A stretch of DNA of 64,000 nucleotides from G963667675 sp965197565 (lineage in GTDB: Bacteria; Chloroflexota; Dehalococcoidia; Lucifugimonadales; UBA3495), in assembly GCA_965197565.1 (NCBI GenBank), contig CBDANK010000004.1:1612001-1676000 (forward strand), in the 5' to 3' direction. The translations under genes and the position numbers were made by a program. Under the pieces are notes generated by a model. The model had not been told where the DNA came from and did no database searches. It saw only the letters and a program-made list of their open reading frames with translations. Shown in pieces: positions 36,619 to 45,997 of this stretch. Position 1 is the first letter of the stretch; every line of letters begins with the position of its first letter.

Positions 36619-37581
36619 CTAGCAAAAGACGGCAGCATCGAAATCATCGCTTCCAAGGACGTGCCCCTTCTCGATGGTGAGAAGAATTAATTCTTGGAGA
36701 AGAGAAAATGATTCCCTCGTAGCCCTTTTCAGATTGTCTTCCAGAATATGTTCGCCATGGACCGCTTTGCTTCTTACCCCGTACAAACGGCGAACCGAAG
36801 CGAACCGAGTTTTTCGGGCTTCCCCACGAGGCTCAAGTAAGCTAGCCGCAAGCAGCGACATTCTATAGGCTAACTCGGTGTTTAATCCAAATAGCGCCTC
36901 AATCGCGCTCCAGATTCTGGCGATTGCCGACCGAAGGTCGATGGCATATCTCCAATCCATTGCTCCTTCCAGAGCAAACCTGAATCGGTCGCTCTCTGCT
37001 GCCAGGGTGTTGAAAGTCGCGAAATGAGTTTGGCACCACTCCGCATCCGCTTCATTCACCGGGTCTTGTCTAGACCCGCCTACAGCGAGAGTCTGAAGGT
37101 GGTAGTCCAAGAGGTTTCCGTGGAAAGGCGGCAGGTGCCGTTCAGACCGATACACGGCGGCCTCGACGCCTTCACGAATGAGTTGTTGCGGGAATACATC
37201 GGAGGTTCGTGCTTGGTGCCCAGCGATGGTTGACCAGGAATACGAGCTACACGCCAAACACACATGCTGGCTAAACCCACGAAGAACCAATAGGGCTGAG
37301 GCCAACCATGCGCGATTTAGGGTGTCGTAACCAGGTGACGTATCGGAGTCCTTAGCCGACTCTATCTCGCAGGTACACTCTGTTACAAGGGGTTCTAGAG
37401 TCGCCCATTCACGGAAGCCTACGCCCCCTGCCGCAGCTAAGTCGAAGACCGTGAGTTCGGAACTTAAGGGACGGACGGACAGGCCGGGTGCGAGCACTAG
37501 CGGTTTCGTCGGTGAGGGCAATCCTGCGGCTAAAACGTACCAATTGCCGTCGGAGCGGTTGGACGGGTAAACATCATGCAT
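36619..37581 (-). CDS. Apea-like HEPN-domain protein
   Basis: A 320-aa protein with a variable N-terminal two-thirds and a C-terminal helical domain, residues 215-300. That domain has RIWSAIEALFGLNTELAYRM, RRLYGVRSKAVHG and a final helix LLQELILLTIEKG. RSKAVH is the R-x4-H motif of HEPN RNases. Apea-like HEPN proteins are known or suspected abortive-infection toxins. The gene is intact, and close to other broken defence genes. An internal start is possible. Confidence 0.65.
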   Translation of the reverse strand: MHDVYPSNRSDGNWYVLAAGLPSPTKPLVLAPGLSVRPLSSELTVFDLAAAGGVGFREWATLEPLVTECTCEIESAKDSDTSPGYDTLNRAWLASALLVLRGFSQHVCLACSSYSWSTIAGHQARTSDVFPQQLIREGVEAAVYRSERHLPPFHGNLLDYHLQTLAVGGSRQDPVNEADAEWCQTHFATFNTLAAESDRFRFALEGAMDWRYAIDLRSAIARIWSAIEALFGLNTELAYRMSLLAASLLEPRGEARKTRFASVRRLYGVRSKAVHGEHILEDNLKRATRESFSLLQELILLTIEKGHVLGSDDFDAAVFC

Positions 37582-37878
37582 CCAAATCCACCATCCAGAG
37601 TGGTCGCTGCCACTCGACGATCGTCCGGCATATGCTGCTCGGCTGTTGATCCGCCATGCGATTTAGGGGCGATGCTCCCAAACGCCAAGGTGTCGCGACC
37701 ATTGCCAGCCGATAGTGCACAAGGCAAGAACGTCTATTGTGGGAAATCATAGAGGAATATCTAGATGACAACAACTCGGGTGCCGGGCCGCCCTAGAAGC
37801 ATCCCTACAGAGCATTTTGACACTGTTTTGAAACTATATGCCGCCGGTGAGGGGTATCGAAGGATTGCCAAGCAGCTA

Positions 37879-39097
37879 GTAGTCAGTCAAACTTGATTTA
37901 GATGGTACTGTAATAGATTGACCAAAGGAGCTACCCTGACTCTGGATAGTGTTGAAGCGAGGTGGCGGTATGGTCAGGGAAAAGTACGGAGTCCGGTTGA
38001 CACCGGAGCAGCGGAACCAACTGGAGCACCTGGTGCGGGCTGGTAAAAGCACCGCCCGGGTCACTACTCGGGCCCGGATTTTGCTGAAGACCGATGCGGG
38101 TTGGTCTGCGCCCCAGGTGGCCCAAGCCCTGGATGTGGCCGAGGGCACGGTGTTCCGCATCAAGCGCCGCTTTGCCGAGGAGGGACTAGCTGGGGTGCTG
38201 CAAGACCGGCCCCAGGCCCACCGGTACCGGAAGCTGGACGACCGGGGCCAAGCCCACCTCATCGCGTTGGCCTGCACTCCGGCGCCGGCGGGGCATGACC
38301 ACTGGACGCTGCGGTTGCTGGCTGGGAAGGTGGTGGAACTGGGGCTGGCGCCGTCCCTGTCCCACGAGACGGTGCGGCTGCACCTGAAAAAAACGTCCTT
38401 AAGCCGTGGCAGAAGCATGAGTGGTGCATTCCCCAGGTAAGCGCCGACTTCGTGGCCCATATGGAGGATGTCCCGGACCTCTATGCCGAACCCTATGACC
38501 CCCAACGGCCGGTGGTCTGCTTTGACGAGACCTCCACCCAGTTGCTGGCCGACACCCGGCCCCCGCTGCCCGCCCAGCCAGGACTGCCCCAGCGGCAGGA
38601 CTACGAGTACCGGCGAGAGGGAACCCGCAACCTGTTCCTGGCCTGCGAGCCTTTGGCGGGTTGGCGGCGCGTGGCGGTGACCGAACGACGCACCATGCAG
38701 GACTTTGCCCAGCAGATGCGCTGGCTGGTGGATGAAGCCTATCCGGAGGTCGAGGTGGTGCGAGTGGTGCTGGACAACCTGAACACTCACCGAGTGGCGT
38801 CTTTGTACGAGACCTACCCAGCGGACGAGGCTCGGCGCATTGCCCGGCGCTTGGAGTTTCACTACACGCCCAAGCATGGCAGCTGGTTGAACATGGCGGA
38901 AATCGAGTTTAGCGTACTGGCCCGCTCCTGTCTGAAGCAGCGTCTCCCCGACGAGGAATCGCTCCAACGGGAGGTCGGAGCCTCGGTGCGAGAGCGAAAC
39001 GAGGCGCGGGTCACCATCAACTGGCGGTTCAAGACCCAAGACGCCCGAACCAAGCTCCATCGCCTCTATCCCTTCGATTCCAAACATGACTGACTAC
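37879..39097 (+). mobile_element. IS630-family element, type C
   Basis: A 1219-bp element between TA at 37877-37878 and 39098-39099. Both ends, read inward, begin GTAGTCAGTCA. It is related to type A but distinct. It splits the small HTH gene without other loss. Confidence 0.9.
37970..39093 (+). CDS. IS630-type transposase (orfA + orfB, -1 frameshift)
   Basis: OrfA (to 38440) has the helix-turn-helix with LTPEQRNQLEHLVRAGKSTA and RARILLKTDAGWSAPQVAQA. OrfB (38452-39093) has VVCFDETSTQLLAD, VVLDNLNTHRVASLY and SWLNMAEIEFSVLARSC, giving Asp, Asp and Glu. At 38385-38395 CTGAAAAAAACG has seven A; a -1 slip gives LKKNVLKPWQKHEW and joins the frames. The likely start is the GTG/Met near 37970 (MVREKYGVRLTPEQ). 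Intact otherwise, so probably active. Confidence 0.87.
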
Positions 39098-39307
39098 TAG
39101 CTAATATTACAACGACGCTTCCTCAATTTGGTCAGTCATTGGCCGGAAATAGCTTCGCGGAAGGCAAGGCCACCAAGCTGTCAAGCACGTGGGCAGGTTG
39201 CCATGGAGAGGTCCTCAAGATCCTTTTCTTCTGAACCGTCGTTGTAATACTAACAGGCTGCGGAAGAAAGGCAAGGCGCTCAGCCGCAGTGTATGGAGCC
39301 TCGACCA

Positions 39308-39420
39308 TGTCCGTACAAACTTTGGCAAACGTACAAATTGTAGAACCTTCATCCGCCGGACACAATAGACACGAAAGCCTGAGGTACTCGTGGTCGGTCG
39401 GACTAGGAGGCAGTTGACTA
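39308..39420 (+). pseudogene. Recombinase tail remnant
   Basis: An open stretch reads SVQTLANVQIVEPSSAGHNR then HESLRYSWSVGLGGS and a stop. SVQTLANV matches the end of the serine recombinase fragment at 44509-44680, and the rest matches 35537-35641. It has no start of its own and no catalytic part, so it is a relic. Confidence 0.45.
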
Positions 39421-39644
39421 GCTCCAGCAGGTCCATCCTTTCCTTGACCACCGTTGTCCTCCTTTCTTGAGCTTTCTTCTTTGCCCGCTAAGGATGACGC
39501 GGTGGTCTCTCTTTCTCCAGACCCTCTCCCTCTTACACCACTTCCTGGGACTCTACTCCAGAGGGTGGTGGCGCATAATGACCATATTGATGCAGTCGCT
39601 GAATTTGTCAACAACTTCGGCCTAGTTAGGAGGGGAATTGCCTT
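39421..39644. other. Short spacer before the GPP34 pseudogene
   Basis: About 220 bp without a supported gene. It ends in GGAGGGG at 39630-39635, which is the ribosome site of the GPP34 pseudogene. Confidence 0.5.
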
Positions 39645-39934
39645 TTGCTGAGATTCGCATAAGAACTGTTGCTGTTGTTGGAAGACCAGAGCGGGAAGTT
39701 TTTGCGCTTGCCCGACCGGTCCCTGCAATATGCCCTGGCCGGCAGTGTCCTCATGGACTTGACCTTGGAGGGCCGCATAGACACCGACCCTGACCGGCTC
39801 ATCCTAGTGGATTCCACACCCACGGGCGACGACCTGTTGGACCCGATACTGGCAGACATCGTAAACGGCGGCGACCATGGCGTTCATTATTGGCTGACAC
39901 ACGCCGCCGTTCGTGCCTGGCAAATCCAGGACTA

Positions 39935-41073
39935 AACCAAAGCCAAGGTGGGATGTACATTTCCGGGAGGGCGGGAATCTCGCTGGAGTGTCTCGGCCCT
40001 TGATTGCAGCACTGTCCGGCAGCGCCGTCTCACCTCATCTTGCCGGTTGGCCAGCCCGGCCAGGAAGCCACCGACCCTCTCCTGCACTGCCTCTCTGGTC
40101 CCCAGGCACAGGTTGCCAGTGGCCTCCTCCCTCGCCCATCCCCAGATAGCCTCGTCGGCGTTGAAGTCCGGACTGTAGCCCGGCAGGTTCACCAACCTCA
40201 GGTCCAGCTCAGGCGTCCGCAGGTATTCCCGCAACGCCTCGCCGCGATGGGCCGGCGCATGGTCCCAGATCACGTTCAGCCGCCCTCTGTGCCTCCCCCG
40301 TAACTGTTCCAGGAAGGCAACCGAGGTTCCGGAGTTGCTGTTGCCCTCCAGTCCCATCCACTCCACCTCCCCCGTCTCCAGGCACACCGCCGAGTAGTAG
40401 CTGGCCTTCTCCCCGTACTTGGGACTGGTCGAGTCCACCAATGCCGGTTCTCCCCTGAGCACCCATTTGCCCCGCAACTCCGCGTCGGCCCGGAAGTGGG
40501 CCTCGTCGGCAAAGAATACCTTGGCTCCGGTCCGCCGGGTCTCCTCGCTAAGGGCGGCATACTCCGCAACGAAGGCCTTCCGCTTCGACTCATTCGCCTT
40601 GACCAAGCGCTTCTTGGGACGCTTGTAGGTGAATCCCAGCCGGTGCAGGTAATTCAGGCAACTGCTACGGCTCAGGTTGAGGCCGAACCGTTCCGAGACA
40701 AACCGCCGCACCACCCGCCAATACCAGTTGGCCAGTTCCAGGCCCGATGATGACGGCGGCAGCTGCACCGCTCCTGTCAACTCCGCCTGCTGTGTCTGGT
40801 CGAGGGCGGGGGGGAACCGCCGGTCTGCTCGAAGATCAGGGCTGCCGGACCACCCTCGCCGAAGGCCGAGGCCCACCGCCCGATGGTGTGGGGATCCCGA
40901 TCCAGTGCCTCCGCTGCGGCCACTGCCGTCCAGCCTTGGGCCAGCAGACAGACGGCGTACCACCTTTCCCGCTCCCGGGGTGTGGGCGCCAGGATCATTC
41001 TCCGCCGCAGGTCCTTCGCGCCCATCTGCCATTGTTCCAAAGACTGGCCTATATCTCTTACCCCCATCATCAA
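39935..41073 (-). CDS. IS630-type transposase, type B (orfA + orfB, -1 frameshift)
   Basis: OrfA is 40777-41073 (MMMGVRDIGQSLEQWQMGAK start) and ends shortly after the run of seven C, read GGTTCCCCCCCG on the coding strand. OrfB continues to about 39935 with VFFADEAHFRADAELRGKW, VIWDHAPAHRGE and GYSPDFNADEAIWGW. VIWDH has His where copy 1 has Asn, and the catalytic Asp is intact. It may still be active. Confidence 0.82.
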
Positions 41074-41157
41074 CCCCTCCCAAACTACCGAAACTACCTA
41101 CCCCAACTCCCTCCCAATTTACCCTATCCTTATGCGCATTTCACCTTGGCTTTGGTT
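39935..41157 (-). mobile_element. IS630-family element, type B copy 2
   Basis: A 1223-bp element, ends AACCAAAGCCAAGGTG on both sides, between TA at 39933-39934 and TA at 41158-41159. The right TA is also the left TA of the type A element that follows. It is clearly diverged from copy 1 at 23049-24283. Confidence 0.9.
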
Positions 41158-41159
41158 TA

Positions 41160-42403
41160 GTAGAGCCTCACTGTTGTATTGATGGGTATAGGGACTTGAG
41201 CTTGATGCGGGCGTCCTCGGTTGTGAAGCGCCAGTCCACCTGAATTACGTCCCGGTTCCGTTGGTCCTGCCATGCGCCTGTTTCCCGTTCCAGGACTTCC
41301 TGGCTGGGTATCCGGCGATCCAAGCACTGCCGCGCCAGCACCCCCAGTTCGATCTCGGCCATATTAAGCCAACTCCCGTGCTTCGGGGTGTAATGTATCT
41401 CCAGCCGTTGGGCAATGCGCCGTGCCTCCGCCGGCTCGAAAGCCTGGTATAGGGATGCCGGATGATGGGTGTTCAGGTTGTCCATCACCAAGACTATCCG
41501 CTCCTTGTCGACATAGTCCTCGTCCACCAGTTTCTTGACCACCCGTGCCCAGTCGGCCTTGGTGCGCCGGTCCGTGACCTCCACCCGCCGCCATCCCTCC
41601 AGGGGCGCGAACAGCATGAACAGGTTGCTCACTCCGTTGCGTTGATATTCGTAATCGTATGCCATGGCTGCCCCCGGCCGCGACGGACGGGGTTGGCGGG
41701 TCTCCTGCACCAGTTGCTTGCTGGTCTCGTCCAGACACACCAGCACCTCCCCCTCTCCGTAGGGACGGTGATAGACCTCCAACACGTCCTCCATGGCGCA
41801 CACAAAGTCCGCGCTCCCTTGGGGCGGGAGGCACCAGCATTCTTTCAGCCAAGGCTTGAGTTCGTTTTTTTCAGAGTCCGGCGCACCGTCTCTGTGCTGA
41901 TGCTATCCACTATCTCCTGCGCCACCAATCCATCGGCCAGCATTTGCAGCGTCCAACTGACCCGTCCCTCCGGCGGTTGAGAGCAGGCCAAGGCTACCAG
42001 GTGGGCCTCACCCTGACCATCCAGCTTTTTCTTGCGGCGCTTTAGCTGCTGTTTGCGTCCCAGGGCTGCCTCCAGGCCCTCCTCCACGCACCGGCGGCGC
42101 ACCCGTTCCACCGTGGCGCTGCCCACCTTCAGGACCCAGGCTATATCCTCGTCCCTCATTGCGCTATCAACCTGGTTCTCATCGCTAAGCAGCAGAATGC
42201 GGGCGTGAGTCTGCTTGTAAGCCGCCGCCCAACCCTTGGACACCAATCCCTTCAGTTCCTCCTGTTCCTCTCCTCCTGTTCCTCCTCCGTAAGTCCCACT
42301 CGGTATTTCTTCATCATCACATCCATCCCCGCTTCCCGATTTTCTTTTTTGACTGCTAACCCATCATATCTCACCAGCCATCATTTCAATGATGGTCAGC
42401 TAC
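41160..42403 (-). mobile_element. IS630-family element, type A copy 2
   Basis: Flanked by TA at 41158-41159 and 42404-42405. It is almost identical to copy 1 but 14 bp longer, because TCCTCCTGTTCCTC at 42257-42270 is repeated at 42271-42284. It inserted into the terminal TA of the type B element. Confidence 0.92.
41168..42325 (-). pseudogene. IS630-type transposase, type A, N-terminal frameshift
   Basis: OrfB (41168-41803) and most of orfA are the same as in copy 1, with one visible amino acid change (MCAM against MCGM at the orfB start). The 14-bp tandem duplication at 42257-42284 shifts the frame near codon 20 of orfA, so the usual start no longer reads into the transposase. A downstream start at about 42246 would make a protein without its N-terminal residues. 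The A7 slip site is unchanged. Confidence 0.8.
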
Positions 42404-42762
42404 TAGGCTCTGGCCCGGCTGGTTTCTCGCGACATCCTAGACCAGCGCGGGGATGATTATCACTGGGTCTTCCGGTTTGACTGGAGCGCCCGCAAGTGGC
42501 GCCGGTCCCGGGTCTATCCCGTCATTGACGGCGAGGCCAGGAAGGAGGTCAAGGTCAGGATTCTGGCCGAACTGTTCGACGGAGATATTCCCGACCCTCG
42601 GGATGTGATGATCATTAGCCTGGCGGACGCCTGTGGGCTGTTCCCCAAGTTGCTCACACCGCAGCAGTTGAAAAGGGCGACGCCCCGCATGGAATTGCTG
42701 CGCAGCCTGGAACTACTTAGCCGCGGAGTCTTCCAGTTGATCGGGGAAGTAGAGCTCTCTAG

Positions 42763-42993
42763 CTAGGAAGGGAGCTCCGGTTGCTTCGACCCATGAATGG
42801 ATGGCTCGCTGGCCAGTAGTATCCTCAGCCCGGCTACGGATGCGACGGCGTCTTCGCCGAGACCGAGTAGGTCCCGCACAACGCGCTGACCCATCTCAAT
42901 TATTACTCCGCCCTTTACAGCCGGCCGCTTAAACGGACATTTTCCCTGAACAGCGACACGGTGCCAGCACCATTCAACGCTGTCCTCCATCAA
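42763..42993 (-). CDS. Possible small hypothetical protein
   Basis: A 76-aa frame that starts TTG-ATG at 42993, overlapping the stop of the methyltransferase gene. It ends 4 nt inside the GPP34 remnant. It includes KRPAVKGGVIIEMGQRVVRD; the DNA for KGGVI (ATTACTCCGCCCTTTACA) recurs at about 44487-44504, so part of it may be a mobile-element remnant and not a gene. I do not recognise it. Confidence 0.25.
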   Translation of the reverse strand: MMEDSVEWCWHRVAVQGKCPFKRPAVKGGVIIEMGQRVVRDLLGLGEDAVASVAGLRILLASEPSIHGSKQPELPS

Positions 42994-43673
42994 CCGCGCG
43001 TGGCAATCCAGACGACATGATGTGCGCCTCCCTTGCGGCTGCTTCCACCACGCGCCCGAACCTTGACTTCATCCACCTCGAAACCGGCACGGCGCAAACG
43101 TCTGACGAATGGCGGTTGAGAACCGGTAGACCATATCGCCAATACCCCGCCGCGCCGCAACGCCGCGTAGGTGGCGGTCAGCCCCGGCAGGCTGTAAAGC
43201 CAGTTGTTGCCTTTTCGGACCATCGCCTCCGCGCCATTGTCGACATCAAGCATGATGGCATCGTAGTCACCTCTGGCGGCCGTTATCAACTGGACAACGT
43301 CGGCTTCATGGAGTTCAGTCCGTCGGTCGTCAAGAGGTCGGCCGGCCAAATCGGCAAGCACTCCCCGGTTCCATTCAACCACGGCTGGCACCAGATCCGC
43401 GACCACCACCCGGGCATCCTCGCCAAGGATGTCCAGCGCCGTTCTCACCGAGTAGCCCATTCCCAGACCGCCAATCAGAACGCGGGCCCTCGGCCGTTTT
43501 GCCAAGTTCTGACAGCCCAGTCTGGCCATGGCTTCTTCTGACCCATAAACCCGGCTGTTCATGAGTTCCAGGTTATCCGCTTTGAGCGAGAACTCAGAGT
43601 CACGTTGGTACAAAACGAGCTCCGCTCCTCCGCCAGGGGTTTGGGCCCGGCCGATCAACTGCCAAGGATTCAT
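42990..43673 (-). CDS. Spermidine-synthase-like methyltransferase-fold protein
   Basis: A Rossmann-fold protein with the spermidine synthase pattern. The N-terminal beta-hairpin is LVLYQRDSEFSLKADNLELM. The nucleotide site is ARVLIGGLGMGYSVRTALDI with the acidic VVADLVPAVVEWNR. The later YDAIMLDVDNGAEAMV has the catalytic-type DxD. The frame is open to 43742, but M-N-P-W-Q-L-I-G-R-A at 43673 is the natural start. It could transfer aminopropyl or methyl groups; these MnmC/SpeE-like orphans have no fixed substrate. It is an intact island between decayed sequences. Confidence 0.75.
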   Translation of the reverse strand: MNPWQLIGRAQTPGGGAELVLYQRDSEFSLKADNLELMNSRVYGSEEAMARLGCQNLAKRPRARVLIGGLGMGYSVRTALDILGEDARVVVADLVPAVVEWNRGVLADLAGRPLDDRRTELHEADVVQLITAARGDYDAIMLDVDNGAEAMVRKGNNWLYSLPGLTATYAALRRGGVLAIWSTGSQPPFVRRLRRAGFEVDEVKVRARGGSSRKGGAHHVVWIATRG

Positions 43674-44240
43674 TGATACCTCACGATTATATCTGGAGCA
43701 GCCGGGGCAATATCCTAGGCGGGATCCGATTCCGTGAACCACTGGATCACCCGGGCGATCTCTTCAGGTCTGTTTCAGGACGATGATGCTTCTCCCGCAG
43801 TCCCTCTCCCGGATGCCGGAATCGTTCCCGGAGGGTCCCTGAAGGTTTGCTCTCTGTTCCTGGGCAGGGCGCCGCACATGGGTTTCCCGGTCTGTCCCGC
43901 TGCCGGGTAGTGTTCCGTCGGCGGCGGTCTGCTCAGGGTCATTTTGCCTCCCCCTCCGCCTCCTTTCGGGAACTGGATGACGTGAGGGATTGCCGCTATT
44001 CAGGATCCACTCTAATCTAACCATCCTGCTTCTCAGCACCAGCCGGACGCAGGGAGAATCCATTGACGCTTCACCAACCCTTCCCGGCGCAACAGGTCTT
44101 CCACGCTTTCCACGTCCGCTTAGTGGGAAGCTCAAACCCGGCCAGTTGGTACTCGCAGCATGGTAGGCTAGTGCCAGGCTTTCGAGATCAGACGATGTTA
44201 CCGTAGCTCAGCGAAGATTTCTTATTACAATAACAAGCCC
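43674..44240. other. Decayed spacer, no gene seen
   Basis: About 570 bp of sequence with only short open frames. It separates the methyltransferase from IS21 and recombinase remnants. Confidence 0.5.
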
Positions 44241-44381
44241 TCAGCCCTCCGGCGCCGAGTACTCCAGCATCTTGCGCACCGTGTCCCGGTGCAGACCGAA
44301 CACCCGGGCAGCCTCCCGAGTGCTCATCCCCTCCACCATGCAGGCCCGGCGCACCCGAACGTACAGTTCCACCTTGTACAT
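44241..44381 (-). pseudogene. IS21-type istA, 5' fragment
   Basis: ATG 44381 opens MYKVELYVRVRRACMVEGMS and then TREAARVFGLHRDTVRKMLE, a helix-turn-helix identical in type to the istA start at 51659. The frame ends in TGA at 44241 and the rest of the transposase is missing. Upstream, at 44390-44404 and 44409-44423, a 15-bp perfect stem is comparable to the hairpin ahead of the other istA. The element end is near 44452. Confidence 0.75.
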
Positions 44382-44508
44382 CCTTCACACCTTCCATCGA
44401 GTTGCCTCCAACTCGATGGAAGGCGGCGGGTGGTACGGTTTTGCAGTGCCACTCCCGAATGCTCACACCCGCCTCGCCGGTCCATATTACTCCGCCCTTT
44501 ACATCGAC

Positions 44509-44680
44509 CCCCGAGCAGCGAAAGGAGATCCTGCAGATGGTCGTGGATGAGGTCATCGTCCACAGGAACGACAACGTGGACATCACGCTGGCTATACCCA
44601 TTGAAAGTGAGCCCACTACGGAAGATTCCGTGTCCGTACAAACTTTAGCAAACGTGATAACTTTAGAAACTTCACGTTGA
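44509..44680 (+). pseudogene. C-terminal end of a large serine recombinase
   Basis: The frame reads PEQRKEILQMVVDEVIVHRN then DNVDITLAIPIES and ends VSVQTLANVITLETSR. This is the end of the recombinase (zinc-beta-ribbon/coiled-coil) C-domain of large serine integrases. The N-terminal catalytic domain is absent, cut near the IS21 remnant end. Confidence 0.65.
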
Positions 44681-45234
44681 GCTTTAGGCTGACGCTGTAA
44701 TCAAAGCAAGCTTTAGTGCAATTCGTGCGGCAGCTACACCCTACTTCTCCCAGTACAGTCAGGGTATCCTCAATTCTTATTGCAGTTAGCAGCTTTGCAA
44801 TTTAAGTAGTTGCATTTCACCGGACTGTTCGCTTTCAGCGGGATAGGTTTCAATTGGGAATTATAAAGTATTTTGGCCAAAGGTTCAGAGTAGACTTCCA
44901 AGTTCTACGACTCTAGAGCAGCTTCAAGCATCATCACGCCGGCTAGGCGCCAAGCCATTCGGCGAACCTTCCCCATCATCCCCTGGAGCCGCCAAACTCT
45001 TCGTCGTTCAGTGTGGGGTCGGCATCCACGGCCAGAGCGATGCCATTGCCCATCAATAGGCCAGTGAACGCCGGTCCGGCAAAGTAGTCCCTCCGGGTAA
45101 TTGGAAAACTGGTTTCCATAGCCATCTCCCTCCTTATACCTCATGGTGACGCTTCATATTCCGGGCTGCAGGTCCGAAAAACGTCACAGAGCTGGCAGAC
45201 AGGTCAACCTGGGCCTTCCACCCTGCCACCAGCC
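44681..45234. other. Decayed spacer, no gene seen
   Basis: About 550 bp, AT-richer than its surroundings at 44690-44870. No gene supported. It ends near a cassette-type end (45240-45259). Confidence 0.5.
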
Positions 45235-45540
45235 CTACCCCCTACAAGCAAACGCAACCGCCAGCCACTTGTGGTTGGCAAGCGCCCGCCGGGACAGCAG
45301 CGTTTGGTCGCAGACGCGGCAGGCGTTGTCGATGAGTTCCCGCAGTTCCGCTTCAAGCCGGCGGACTTCCATCAGCAGCCCCCGCTCTTCTCCGATCTTG
45401 ATCAGACACCCAGGCGTGTCGACGGGGCGGCGTCCGAAGTGGACCCGAGCGCCGCCAACCGTCGTGAACCGCTCTCCGCAGTGCAAACATACCCAGCCGT
45501 CCGGCGGCATCCTGCGGGTCTCTTGGCCCATTTTGCTCAA
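45235..45540 (-). CDS. Small protein with C2H2-like zinc motif, C-terminus in a cassette-type end
   Basis: A 101-aa protein: CLHCGERFTTVGGARVHFGRR near residues 18-38 is a C2H2-type zinc finger, followed by DTPGCLIKIGEERGLLMEVR and a helix, then CRVCDQTLLSRRALANHKW with a second Cys pair and a His. Phage-related proteins of this kind are common. Its last residues (LAVAFACRG) are encoded by the sequence GGTTGCGTTTGCTTGTAGGG, a one-mismatch version of the cassette end, so the original C-terminus may have been replaced. Confidence 0.6.
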   Translation of the reverse strand: MSKMGQETRRMPPDGWVCLHCGERFTTVGGARVHFGRRPVDTPGCLIKIGEERGLLMEVRRLEAELRELIDNACRVCDQTLLSRRALANHKWLAVAFACRG

Positions 45541-45700
45541 TAATCCTTACGTCCGAATTTTGCGCAATCGCGTCTGCGGCGGAAATAATTTTATAATATT
45601 ATGGGGTAAACCCCATTCTACATAAATGAAAAAGTCAAAAAGTGATTGAAAAAGTGATTGCCCTTCAGATACGACTCAATCAGAAAACAGAGGTTAAAAA

Positions 45701-45997
45701 TCACTTTTCAGTCAAGACCGCGTACGGATAAATAAAACAGCGGATTTCCCCCTCTGAATCGTATCTGGCGGCCAGCGATTCGATGCCAGCGGCAAGCCTC
45801 CGGGTTTCCTGCAAAATAACTCGGTGATTCAGCCTTTCCGATTTCGTTTTCTCCTGCTGTCCCGCTTCTTGGGGTCCCTCTGGAGTATCCCCTTCCTCAG
45901 CGGTTTGGCCCGCCCCGTCAGTAGGGATTTCCGTCGCTGCAACCGTTTGTCGTACCGCAGGACCGCCCCCAAGAACAGGCCGGACCCCAAGGGCCAA
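45701..45997 (-). CDS. Possible hypothetical protein
   Basis: A 98-aa frame whose C-terminal half (KSERLNHRVILQETRRLAAG and AARYDSEGEIRCFIYPYAVL) looks protein-like. It overlaps the membrane-protein frame at 45829-46215, so probably only one of them is real, or they overlap out of frame. Inverted repeats built on CAGATACGA(C/T)TCA lie at about 45665-45770. Confidence 0.35.
   Translation of the reverse strand: MALGVRPVLGGGPAVRQTVAATEIPTDGAGQTAEEGDTPEGPQEAGQQEKTKSERLNHRVILQETRRLAAGIESLAARYDSEGEIRCFIYPYAVLTEK

Larger units (their letters stand above)
37765..39234 (+). pseudogene. Small HTH protein gene split by an IS630 element
   Basis: The 5' part, 37765-37878, encodes MTTTRVPGRPRSIPTEHFDT, VLKLYAAGEGYRRIAKQL, a resolvase-type helix-turn-helix. 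The 3' part, from 39100, continues in the same frame as ANITTTLPQFGQSLAGNSF and ends at TGA 39232-39234. Joining them at one TA copy gives 82 aa. The clean join shows a simple and recent IS630 insertion. A GAGG ribosome site precedes the ATG. Confidence 0.7.
39645..42766 (+). pseudogene. GPP34-family gene, split by two IS630 elements and with stops
   Basis: GPP34/GOLPH3-like proteins are phosphoinositide or membrane-associated helical proteins. The 5' part starts at TTG 39645 (L-R-F-A, then TAA, then ELLLLLEDQSGKFLRLPDRS) and runs to 39934. Two IS elements follow. The 3' part, 42404-42766, gives ALARLVSRDILDQRGDDYHW, YPVIDGEARKEVKVRILAEL and ends GVFQLIGEVELSS. The reading frame is kept, but there is a stop at codon 6 and a TAG exactly at the TA junction. 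It was probably dead or dying before the elements arrived. Confidence 0.7.
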
